DNA of 64,000 bases from Cunninghamia lanceolata (taxonomy: Eukaryota; Streptophyta; Pinopsida; Cupressales; Cupressaceae), in contig BSBN01000241.1 of the NCBI GenBank assembly GCA_027924645.1, positions 12,114,001 to 12,178,000 on the forward strand, written 5' to 3'. How positions within the stretch are numbered: position 1 is the first letter of the stretch; every line of letters starts with the position of its first letter. The notes below the pieces were generated by a model. It worked only from the letters and a program-made list of their open reading frames with translations, made no database searches and was not told the DNA's origin. Positions 25,301 to 37,300 of this stretch are shown piece by piece. Made by a program: the position numbers and the translations under genes.

Positions 25301-28300
25301 TGTCCATTTGTGAAAGAGTTCCATTCGCCCACAAGTCCGAGTCCCAGGAGTGAATTCCATGTCTACGAAGGAGTAAGCCCATGTAAGTCCCCCTCGTGAT
25401 TACCAGCAAATCACATCATTCTACTGAGTCTATCCCTATGCACGTCAAGACCTGACACAAAAGGAACCTTGGAGCAGTCTCATTCGATCACGTAGTTCAG
25501 CGTCTGAGAAGCTTTATTCAAGAGAGGATAGGATACTCTGTGTTTTATTCTAATGTTGTTGTAGTCACAAAAACCTCATCAACATTTACTCCTCTTGTCA
25601 TCGATTTATTGCATTTGGTACATGTCATGTCACCCTTTTTATTTCTTGGTATTCCATACTTCCATGCAAGGTCTTTTCTTGTTCCCCTTGGATTTGAAGA
25701 TGACATTGCTGTTTCAAGTTCAACATGAAAAAAAAAAATTCAGCAAGGGTTTGGTAAAAAATAAGCAAAAAAATGAGATTCAAACATTTGCAAAAAAATA
25801 GAATGCAAAACCTAGCTAGAAATAGTAGGAAGTAGGTTATTAAGGGAAATAGAAAAAAATTTGGCAGCATTTCCTCTTGTTTTTCTTGATTTTTCTGATT
25901 TTGAATTGAAAAAAAAAAAAAAGAAAAGATAGATCACTTACCTAGCTTGGTGATGATCTCTTTAGCTCGTTTTCTCAGGTTCTTTCATGCTGACTTCAAT
26001 GGTAGACCTGTGTTTTTCATGCAAGAGGAGTGAAAATGAGAAAAAAATGAAAAAAAATGAGTTTTTTGAGTGTTTTATGCAGCTCCCAGGAGTGGTGCGA
26101 GTTCGACCTCAGGACTCGCGCGAGTCGTGAGGCCAGACTCGCGAGTCCCAACCATGGACTCGCGTGGACTCGACTCGCGAGTCCATGCCGAGTCGACTCG
26201 GCAGGCTTCAGGACTCGCGAGTCGCGGCGAGTCCCGCGAGTCTGCAAACTATGATTTGAAGGATGATTCTCAAATGAAGATGGGCTCCTTTTATAGTTCT
26301 AAAAAATGGGCCCTTAAGACCAAATTTCCTAAAGTATTTAAAAATACTTTTATTTTTATTTTAGTACTAGTGTTCAAAAACACCATTTATTTTGATTATA
26401 ATAATATTCTTTTTTTAAAAAATTATGGTAAGTGCTACTAGAGGGGGTAGCTCCCTTTATTGAAAAGGAAAATAGTTACGTTGCAAGCGAGATGTTATTG
26501 ATCCCATCCATGAGTACATTGACCCTCTTTAGACTTATGCTGACCACTTTGGTTGCTTTTCCTATCTTTACGGTTCTGTTATTGCCTATACATCTTGTTT
26601 CTCTATCTTTGTAAATTTCTTTTTTTTTTAAAGTATTTTATGATATTGAAGCAAAAAAAAGTTACAACAGCCAACTCCTTGTTAAAAAGACCAAAGGAGC
26701 TTTGGAAAAGTAGCAGCAGCTGTACAAGAATGAAGACCATACAAAAACAGGGTAGAATGAACTTGGATCAGTTGTGAGCAGTTCTAAGAAGAAAGAGATT
26801 CTAGTGAGAGCTATCACTGCTAGAATTAACAAACAAGAAAGTATCATAGAGCAACTTGGTATTTGCTATAGAGCAGCTTGCAAGAAATTCAGTAGTTTTA
26901 GTGAAAATTGTCCAAAAGATTGTGGCTTTCAAAGCTCATGGCAGTTAGAAGCACAATTTAGTTGGCAGCCTTTCCTTTGTGGGTTGGAAAGCTTTACTTG
27001 GGTTCTTCATTTGCAAGGGTTTGTTCTTACATGGTAGTGGTTTCTTTCTCAGATGCAAGATGAGGAATGCTTGCTCCAGGGGTGTTGTTTGTAGAGTGTA
27101 GAGTTCCAGTCACCTCGTTTAATGGTAGCTTCAGCAGTGCTCTTCTGCCTGTGGATGGCTCGGTTGTTTGCACTTATGTGTTGACCATTTTGCTTTATTG
27201 CCTCATTTTTTTGTGGTGAGGATTTGCTCTATTGCCTCTACAGTTTTGGAGCTTTTGAAAGTTGCAAGTGAGGTAGGGTATGCATTCAATTTGCTGCTTC
27301 TGGCAACGGCGCAGAACTTGGATGCACTTGTATTATTGGTGTATATGGTTGACGATAACAGAATTTTTCGAGAAATGCAATAGCCATACCCTCTGATTAA
27401 AGTTTATGTCCCACTTCCCGGATACTAAATTTATATTATTACAAATGACTGGTATGAAATAATTAAATAGGTACTGGAAAAGGATGGGGTTAAAATAAAA
27501 TAAAATTCTACTTGTAATCTTTTTCAGATATATACTTCTTTTATACAGTGGATGTTATCTTGCTTGAGATATATTTATAGAATAATCATTTACTTTTGCA
27601 TGCCCCTAAAGCAATAGTGAGGATGCCTTTTGTTATATTTTCATTTCCTCTTTGCATGAAATTCTGAAAATCAATTTCAGTGGATGGGATTGGGAATATA
27701 TGAACCAGAGTTAAAAGTTGGTAAATTGTCTTTTTTGCTTCTCCATTTCTTTGAGCCACCTATCTTACTTTCAAAGTTTCAAATAAATGTTTCAGGATAT
27801 TTGCATTGATTTTGTTCATATTTTTTCAGGGTGAGACAGGAAAAATGTCTGCAAGTGATTCTACCACAGCAATCTATGTTACTGATTCGGCCAAGGAGAT
27901 CAAGAACAAGGTGATGTCTGACAGAGTTGTTTTCTGTGATTGTCAGTTAGGGTGACATAAAATAATTATAGAATTTGGTATGCCTAGTAACACAAATTAA
28001 CATCAATGCCTTTTTGTTCTCACAATGTAATTTGGGAGCTTGTAGTTGAAATTAAAATAAACTTAGACTGGACCACAAAAGTTCTCTAGATATTATTGTT
28101 TCTGTTGAACAGATTTGAAAATCTCTTAGGAGATGAGGATTTATGATGGAAAGTGAAATGCTTAGCAAATAGTAGAAATACTAGAGGAAATATAGATGAA
28201 TATGCACACTGATATACGTTTTTGGTCTGCAGGTGAACAAATATGCATTTTCTGGAGGTGGAGATACAATAGAAATTCACAGAAAGTATGGGGCAAATCT

Positions 28301-31300
28301 TGAGGTATTATCTCCATTGGAAACCATTAGTTTCTTTTGGTTGAGCCAGTTTTTCCAGTTTTTTCCAAGATTCTGGGATGGGGGGATGCAAGGACGGGTT
28401 TCCAGGGATGGCAAACAACAACAATTGATCAATGATAAGTATTAACTATAAGTTATAACAACTAAACAATGTGAATTGTTGAATCATACATCAAAATGTA
28501 ATAATTTGAATATCGATGATCATACTAGCTGAAAATCAGAATCCACTACAAATAAATTGAAAACTCACGGTACCAACTAGAGTCCACAAGTGACAAGCAT
28601 CAAAATGACAAAATCAAATTGCCAAAAAAGATATCTGTAGCTATTTTTGTTTGAGCAACAAGCTCAAAAACCAGTCATCATCATCATCAATTGGATATTT
28701 GGGAAACTCCTCATCATTGGAATTGTTGGAAGGAATTGTATCATCATCTTGCAATGTGCTCCCAATGCCATCCAATCTCGTCTGCACATCTTGCTCCTCA
28801 TCAACTTGTCATGGCTCCTTAGGTTCTTCATTCCATCATGTCACTAGGATCTCCCTATACTTAGGTGTCTTGCGGTCAATGAGTTGCAAGGCACTATGCA
28901 CTGCAACAAGCTTTTCCACTTTCGTAGACGTATGGTTGTTCCTCTTTAGATAGTGGATAAAGCTATATGTGGACCAACTCATTTTAGCAATAGAGGAACT
29001 AGAAACTTGTGAGAGAAAACAAATGACAAGTTCGTTCAATGATTTTGGAGGTCCATATATTTGCCACCAACTAGCTTGGCTTGTGCCAAAGTGTGCCTGT
29101 CAATCCTTGCCAAAGTCTTGTAGTCATCTTGTTCTAGTAAATTTAATCCACTCAACTCTGATTGGTAAAACTTCCTTTGGGGTATACATTTTTTTGAAGG
29201 CCGTCATGAGACCATTTGTCACCTTATGGTCGTTAATGGGAAGAATTCTACTAGGTTTTTCTAGATACCATTTTGGATTCAAAGCATATGCAACCGTGAG
29301 TAAAGGGGTGTTCGACTTCTCCTACCTTTTTTGGGTGATGGGGTGAATATGCTCGGAGTATATTTGTAGGGTGAGGTCTCTTTCACGAATGGTGGCCTTC
29401 ATTTGGCCAGGCATGTTATGAATGCATTCATAGATCTCCCCAAGACTAGGACTATCAGAATCTCCAAATTTGATGATGATGAAAACATGTTGTATGAAAG
29501 ATGTGATGTAATTCATATTCGATCAAAAAATAATAAAATATCATTTACCACAGTGTCCTTCATCCTCTTCCCTTACTCTGTCTTTGACTCCTTCCACATG
29601 TTCCAATCCTATGTCATAATCATAAGTTGCAATGACTCTTGCAATTCAAGCATCATTTGTAGTAGAATGAAATAGGAAGCCAATTGGTTTGAGAAATTCC
29701 TTCCTTGCAAAGGTTCAAAACAATGCCAATGAGGTGTGGTGGTTGCAAATAACCATTTACACCTCCCTAGCATCTACCACCACCTGTTTCACCTACTCTA
29801 TTATTCAAATGTCTTTGAGTGGATTGTTCATAGCATGCACACAACAAGCGGTACAATAGATGTGCTTGTATGTGGATTGAACCAATCTACCTGTTGCCCT
29901 GCAAACAAATGCTGCATAGTAATCACCTGCGCTACATTTTGAGGACTGACCTTCTCAATGGCTTCTCTCATAGTCTGAAATTGAAACTCAACATCTTTGT
30001 GTTTTCCTAAACAATCAACTGCCTTTAAGAAATAAGGTTCATTAACGCATAGACTATAATGTTGATGGGTGGACGGTGTCTAATATCTATTCACCATTCA
30101 TGATTATGTTGCAACCTTGTGTTATTCGTTTGGCCTTCTCCTCCATCAATAGGTTAACCATGGAATAGCTTTTTTCCAAGCAAGAGGTTTTCAATCTGTC
30201 TCCCTAGGACCCACATAACTGGGACCAACTTTGACTACGTTGTCAATAAGCTCCTTGTAAAAAGGAGATCGAGCAACATGGAAAGGAACACCATTACCAA
30301 AATAAAAATTGACAATGGCCTCTTTTGCAACCTCCCCTGCTTGCACATTGAACATAACTGTGATTGGGTTCAATGATGATGAACTTGTAGCTTTTCATTT
30401 TCCCTTGATGGTCTATGCGAGCCTTGCGCTTTACAATAACTGGTGGTGCAGTGATGCCCCCTTAAAAGAATTTGATCATCTTAGCTCTCTCCTCAATTGT
30501 GAGTTTGTGTATTATCCCAAATGAAATATTTTCTAAATTGTTGCAAATATCATAAACAATCATGTATGCTCTGATGTCCCTACCAAAATTTCTCAACAAA
30601 TTTGCAAATTTCCCAATGTGAGCTCACAAATATTTCGTCAAACAGTTGTCATACAATCCACAAATTGGTTATTTCAGATAATATAATCAGTTACCATAAA
30701 TCGAAGATTTCAGGGACAAATTAACTTCACTAATTGCTGGTAAAAATACTCAATTCACATGTATACAAGCACATAGAATAGAAGTAAGCATAATTCCGAC
30801 CTCTCAAGATTGACACGGCATGAGGATGAAAATCTGGAAATATTATTTCAGAATAATGTAATCAGCAAATACATCGAATTCTTCATATAGCTGAATTGTA
30901 TGCTGTAATGTCCCCTTTTGGGATTGCCCTAAATTTTGCCCTAGAATCAAGATTTTAATATAGTTAGGGTTATAACTAAACAATTATATGCTTGAAGCCA
31001 TATAAAACTTGGTTTAGGTCCTGCAATCATGTTAGACAATATTGGAAATATAATTCATATGATCAAAACATATATAATAAATGTCTTATCTATTTAAACC
31101 ATGTAAAAAAACATAACTATTTCAAAACTATATAAACTACACCATATCCATAATGCATAGTGGAAGTTTAATCATAATAGGACTTGGATGAGAAACATGA
31201 TGAGTCCGCCCGAAGCTATCCTTGCTAAGCCCAAGAGCAGATATACCATCCCTGTTGGCCCCAAGTGGTAGACACGCGGGCATCCAACATGGGGTGGCGT

Positions 31301-34300
31301 ACTTAGTGGATAAACTTGTATCTGCTTTCCTTATCCATGCTACCTTATCCATCCCTCTTATGATTGAAACTCCTTGAATCCATCCCAACAACAAATCCAT
31401 GTAGAGATTGAGGAAAAGCTACAATAGGAGGCCCGTAGATTCTCCTTTCTAAGCCCAAGGGCAGACACTCACCCCCTTGGCTCCAAGTGGCCAACTTGGA
31501 GTGGCGTACTTAGAAAGAAATCTAGTATCTGCTCACCCTACTGGTATTTCCCCCACTCTTGCTCATGATTGCTTGATGAGAATTACAAACACTAAATATA
31601 TCCAGATTCATAGAGATTATACAACAATAAATATATCATTATCATGATAGAACATACCACAATATCTATTAAAACATAAGACTGCTATATTCTCAGAAGC
31701 AAATGTATTAACTGCCGATTCTGCCCTTGTCTGCTGAGTGGAGATAATCTGATTTGATTAATTTAATAATAGAACAATAGAATGATAGAATAATAGAAGG
31801 ATAGAATAATAGAATGATAGAATGATAGAAGAGTTAAAGGATAGAATGAAGTGATGATATAATAATAGAATGATATAATGATAGAAGAATAGAATGAAAG
31901 GATGATATAATAATCGAATAATAGAATGATAGATTAATAGATTAATAGAATGAGAAGCTGATAGAGTCATAGCATGATAGAATGGCTGCAATACATAACT
32001 CTCTGCTGTTATCAATTATTGCAGATGTCTATATATCCCTGCTGGTCCATTCCTGCAGATTTACTTCTGCTAAAAATATATTTCTTCTTACTTCTTCAAC
32101 ACTGCATGTACATCTTCTCAATCTGCTCTTATATTCTTCATGGATCTGCTGTTATACTCAAGGAAGATCTACTCTCAAATGGACTGATTTCTCATATTAC
32201 CTTCTTGCTTATGTTTCAATAGTACTTCTTTATTCCATTACATAAGTTCTGATCTAAGTCTGCTGTAGATCTGCTTTTACTCATCTTATTCTCATTTGCA
32301 GATCTTTTGTTTGTATGATCTCTCATCTATATTTCACAACTTCATTTATATCTTCCAAGGAGGGTAACTTCACTCATAGGACACTTATTTTAATAAAGAA
32401 TCACTTTATTTTGAAGAGTCGTTGTTCCTTCATAACATATAATCAGCGCTGCTCTTTATGCATATTAATCTCCTTACTACTTGAATGTCGGCCACTTCGG
32501 AGATTCACACTTCTTTAGTAATGAACACCGCCTTTAAGTTGCTGTCCCCTTCAGAAATTCGCATCATTTCATTTGCTGCTCTTAACTTCTTATCATTAAG
32601 AGTAAATCGCGTATGTTATGTCTTTACTAATCACCGCACCATGTATATATATATCGAACCTTATAAAGTCGGCCAGGATATTAGTAATGAGGTCGGCCAA
32701 TAGTCTTCATGAAGTCGGCCATGTAATTTGTATCAGGTCGGCCATATCATATGAAAGATAGAATGTTGTCCAAAATAAAACTCAACGCTGCCTTGGGAAG
32801 TCGACTATATGGTAGTGTCACTTATAACATTATATTTGAGAATGGGACATTTCATATGCCAACCTCCTGCTGGATTTTGATAACTGAAAACTGAAGAGAT
32901 ATACAATGACTCAGCTATTGGTTTGTATACTGGAGAATTCTGATTTCTTTGTTTTGCTGTACCAAGAACACCATATAAGAAATAGTCTAACTGCGATTTA
33001 TGATTCCAAACTCCCTATTGATGAAGTGATTCACTCCTGAATATTTCTGATCTCAGGAACTGTCTGTTTCAAACAGCCGGTAGCAAACAATGAATTTCAC
33101 AAAAGTGCAGCCAGCCAATTAACTCTCAAGTCTGATAGAATAGGCACTGTGATTCCCAAACTGCTATAATAGTGACCCTTAAAACCTCCTCAAATATCCA
33201 GAAATCTGCTTGTAAGAAAAAAATAATGATGTGAATATGGTACAATTGCTGTTTTAGAGTCTAAAGATCCTTATATCATGAATCATTTCACTCCCATAAA
33301 CCTCATGTCCCTACAAAGACTACTTCAAACTTGGCGGCCAGCATACGGGAAAAAGACTTCAACTAAATTAAGTTTATTTAAATTCCAAGCGACTCCCTTT
33401 CATATCCCACGACTTCCTCAATCTCTTTTGGGCCCACCAATCTACAAAACAATGAACACCTTTTAAATATTCAAAACATCATCTGATTTCAATATTATAT
33501 GGCTCAAATGGAATATTCTCTTTTATTTTGAAATTGCCTCTCCTTAATATTTGTACGACACTTTTATCAAATGTCAAATAATTGTTTATAGTCCCTAAGG
33601 AAAGGTGGCGGCAGAAAATTAAGGAGTTTCGAGCCCAGATCTGTTTGCACACGTCACTTGATGTGGACTTGGCGCGGAGCGCACATGGGCTCCCCAAGTC
33701 GGTTAGGCTTTCTATAAGACTTGGCCGCTTCATGAGGACGATTCATTCTGCGCGAGAGTTTTGAGAGTTAGCTTTCTCTGCAATGCATTTCTGAGTGTTG
33801 CCAGGGAATTATAACTCGGATTTCTGAGCTGAGCTTGGAGTTGGAGTTTTCCTCGGTGCTGGGTGTTTGCCGAGTTCTCCAAAGTGGGATAGCTGGGCAT
33901 TGTAATTCTGCCTGGGTGATTTTCAGCAGAGACTGAGCCCAGGGCAGTGTTGGGATCTTCTATGCTAGACTGTTGTAAGTCTCTTGTAATGTTTTGCATT
34001 TGCTTATGAATAAAGGCTAAAGATCTTGTCCCGAATACGCTGTGTTGATATGTTCTTCCTCGACTTTGACAAATAAATTTTTATTTTATTTTGTCGAATT
34101 TTCCTTTTTCCTTTGAAAGTGACTTTCCATTCTGCAAGTTTAAGTTATTTTCCAATTTTCCAAATATCTAAATCACTTTAGTCATTGTAGCCAACTTTCC
34201 AAATGTCAAGGTCACTTTGCAATAATGGCTCAAAAAGGGGACATTACAAGTCCTCCCACCCCGAGATTGCTTGCTCTCAAGCAATCACATGTGACCAATC

Positions 34301-37300
34301 TGCATTAGAACCAATCAATACCCGGATCCCAAATCAATCTAGGCCTTTGGAGTGGTTTCATATGTACTATACCAAGCTGCTCAAGGTCAGCAAGATGGAG
34401 TTCATGCAACCTTCTTACCCAAAGTGCCACAATCATCCTCAAGTATGCACCCAACTTGCCAAATGTGTGTAATTCACCATCATGCCTTTGCTGTCCCATG
34501 CTGATATACAATGGAAAATCCTCATAAATATCATCCCTTTGCATAACAATTACTTGAGAATTATGATTATAATGAAATGCCATCATGCTATCACATCCAT
34601 CAACTATGAGGAGATAAAAGTATCTCAAAGAGTTTTCAACATCACACAATTCTATAACTCCTGTAGGTCTCCCGTGGATGTGAAGAGTACCCATCATAGA
34701 TGCAAGAAAATGTATAACAGCTCCTCCTAGGTTGCTGATGTAGAACAGAATAGCAACTTCCCAACTGAAAATCAGACTTAAATGGATGCAAAAAAGGCTG
34801 TCAATGACGTATGATGATAGAATATCATTCATAAGCCATTCTCCCATGATGAAGAAGTGATCCAAATCGCTCCTAAGCAACCAAACAATTGCTGTCCTCC
34901 AAAAGTTCTAAAGAAAATCAATGTACCATGAAGTAGAACAGCCATCCCTAACCCATGCTTGAAGTATAAACTCATGAACTTGGGCTGGAACATCAATGTC
35001 TTCGTGCTCACATCCAAACCCTATGCCAAAGTTCAACTGAAATTCAAGTGTTAGTGACTCAAAATCAAACATCATGGTAATACTTCCATACCTCATGTCA
35101 TAGATCAGCTATCTCTCAAAGGCAATTGTCTCCATAGCATGTGTCACGAACACTTGAAATAGGGCAGCCTCCAATTCTACCAAAGAATCATCATTGTGAT
35201 GGGTTTGTACTTCATTACCAATCAACTCTTCATCTTTCCCATGAATGACCAAGGACTGCTCCAAAACTGAATCATTTATGATACCCTCTTCATGTGAAGG
35301 CACGACACTAGTGGCTGATCCACAAAGTGTGTGTTCAACTACTCTATCCGCTATGACTTGAGCCTTTGTTGGGCTCTCAAAGAGAGGTGACTTATGAACC
35401 TTATGATGCAAATTAGGTATACAAACAAAATTTTCTGAATCATACCTCTTTTCTTGCTCACCTAAATCTGCATGTCCTTTTTGTATGTTTGCCTCAAGAA
35501 GCTCCTTCATGGCTTGGTCATCCTCTATGCATTCCTCCCTCGGAAGAAATAGAGATCTAAGGTGTGTCTCCCTTTGCTTCCTTGATTGATCTAGCTGATT
35601 GCAACTCTCCTTGACCTCTTGTAGGTGCTGGCTTGCTTGGGAAGCCAACAACCTTGCCTCCTTAGCTCTTTGTAGCCAACCATGACACATGTCTTGAGTT
35701 CTCTTGACATCCTCCATGGTATGATGAACAAATTCAGACTTGTTGAGGCTTGGATTTTTAATACATTCCTTATGCTCAACACCCAAATTGTGAGTGCCAA
35801 CAATGGAAGATTCTTCTACCTTATTCTCTTCATGGGAAGTGGCTGCTATCTCATGAATGTGAAGAAATAGGACTGTTGTCATAAAATAGAGAATCAGATA
35901 TTTCAATCGCCTCAAACTTCTCCTCCTTCATTGTTGCATGCTCTCCATGAGGTGCCGATCCAACATGAGTCTCCAAATGAAAATTACATGCCTCAAGGCT
36001 GATCCTCTTGGCTGTCATATTATGATAATGTGAAGATAAGGGACTGCTGTTACACATCAAAAAATCAGTCCTTACCTTTTGCCTTTCTTCCCTTCTAGGT
36101 CTTGGTTCATGTTTTGGCCTCTTCTTGTCCTTTCGATGCTTCATATATTGATTGAAGGTAAGATCATTTCTAACCTCCTGTGGAAGTGTATGGTACTCAT
36201 CATAAGCAACCATTACATCATCAATCATATGTGTTGCCATAACTCTGAAATTTTCTAAATCACGCACCCAAACAGGATGACAAGATACACGGCTCTGATA
36301 CTACTGTAAGATCCCTAATCAGATCTGCCCTAAAATTCTAAATATTAAATTCTGAATTCTGCCCTAAATTTGTGCACTTTAGAATTCTGTTTAAAACCCT
36401 AGAATTCTGATTTTTATTTCTGCTCTTAACTCATTAATCAAAGCGAATACAAATGCATTTTAAATTCTCAAATATTAGGGCAAACATAAATCTTTATGAC
36501 TTTAGGTCCAAACATGAACTTTCCACGAATAAAGAACATTTAATGGCAATTAAAATGGAGACAAAACTGATTTTTGAGTCACACCAAATTGCTGCTACAA
36601 AAATCAGACTTCTGAATATGCAATTACATCCAATGAATAGGCTCAAACATGCCCAATTTACAATTCAAATATCCACCCTTACAATTAAGATTTAATATGT
36701 GGTTTGTACATACCAATTGATGCTACACAAACTGTGATGTCCCGATATTAAGGCATTGTTTAAATTAAAGATTTAAACATCATGATAAAGACGGTGAAGT
36801 CGCTTTCGTGAAATACGGTGTTTAGTCAATTTGAATAAAGATAATTATGTATGTATTAATATTTAATACATATAAATAATATTATAAATATATAATATTT
36901 AATATTGTTTATAATATTTAATAAACAATATTAATATTATTATATAAATAATCTAATATAATTAAAATATAAAATATAATATATTTATTTAAAATATATT
37001 ATTAAATATAAATAACAAATATAATTATTAATATAAATATAAATATTAAATTAGATATTATTATAGTAACAATATATTTATTAACAAGAATATATTATAT
37101 TATTTATAAATGACAAAAATAAAAATAATATATATATATAATATGTAATATATAAATATAAATATAACTATTAATATAAATATTAATAATTATTATAATT
37201 ATCATAATACTAAATATAAGATATATATATTATGCATCGAGTAAAACATTTAAAGGACAAGTCTTAGTTAATAAGAAAACTAGCAAATATGAAATAAGAT

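Larger units (their letters stand above)
20586..26094 (+). other. Non-transposase interior of the hAT element, GGAATCC-rich, no gene recognised
   Basis: Bases 20840-24500 are unusually full of GGAATCC, TTCCAGGA, GGACAAATTTTGTCC and similar half-palindromic words, and include three distinct tandem-repeat blocks listed separately. The long frames on both strands at 21680-22315 are by-products of a repeat without stops. TATA-like sites CCTATAAAAGG (about 23209) and CCTATATAAAGGC (about 24605), each followed by a pyrimidine-rich stretch, suggest LTR-type promoters on the + strand, but I found no paired LTR. 24720-26060 is ordinary AT-rich sequence. Confidence 0.5.
17769..26253 (-). mobile_element. 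hAT-superfamily DNA transposon, 8.5 kb, with transposase gene
   Basis: The borders are set by an 8-bp target duplication ATTTGAAG (17761-17768 and 26254-26261), the length typical of hAT. The ends are inverted: CAAAGTTTGCAAACTCG on the left and, read from the right, CATAGTTTGCAGACTCG (15 of 17 match). Both ends continue into subterminal arrays of ACTCG/GACTCG words (17778-17875 and 26095-26245), likely transposase-binding sites. A DUF659/hAT transposase gene lies on the - strand at 18111-20585. The remaining 5.5 kb (20586-26060) has no recognisable gene and a block of tandem, hairpin-forming repeats; it may be a nested insertion or a captured segment. Confidence 0.85.

Noticed and set aside
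31758..32015. Ser/Ile/Tyr-rich frame on the - strand
   Set aside because: Produced by the AATAGAATGATAG minisatellite.
33640..34057. + strand solo LTR ending near TTTGACA
   Set aside because: The expected TSD does not match, and the right part belongs to the LTR of the pol-less element.
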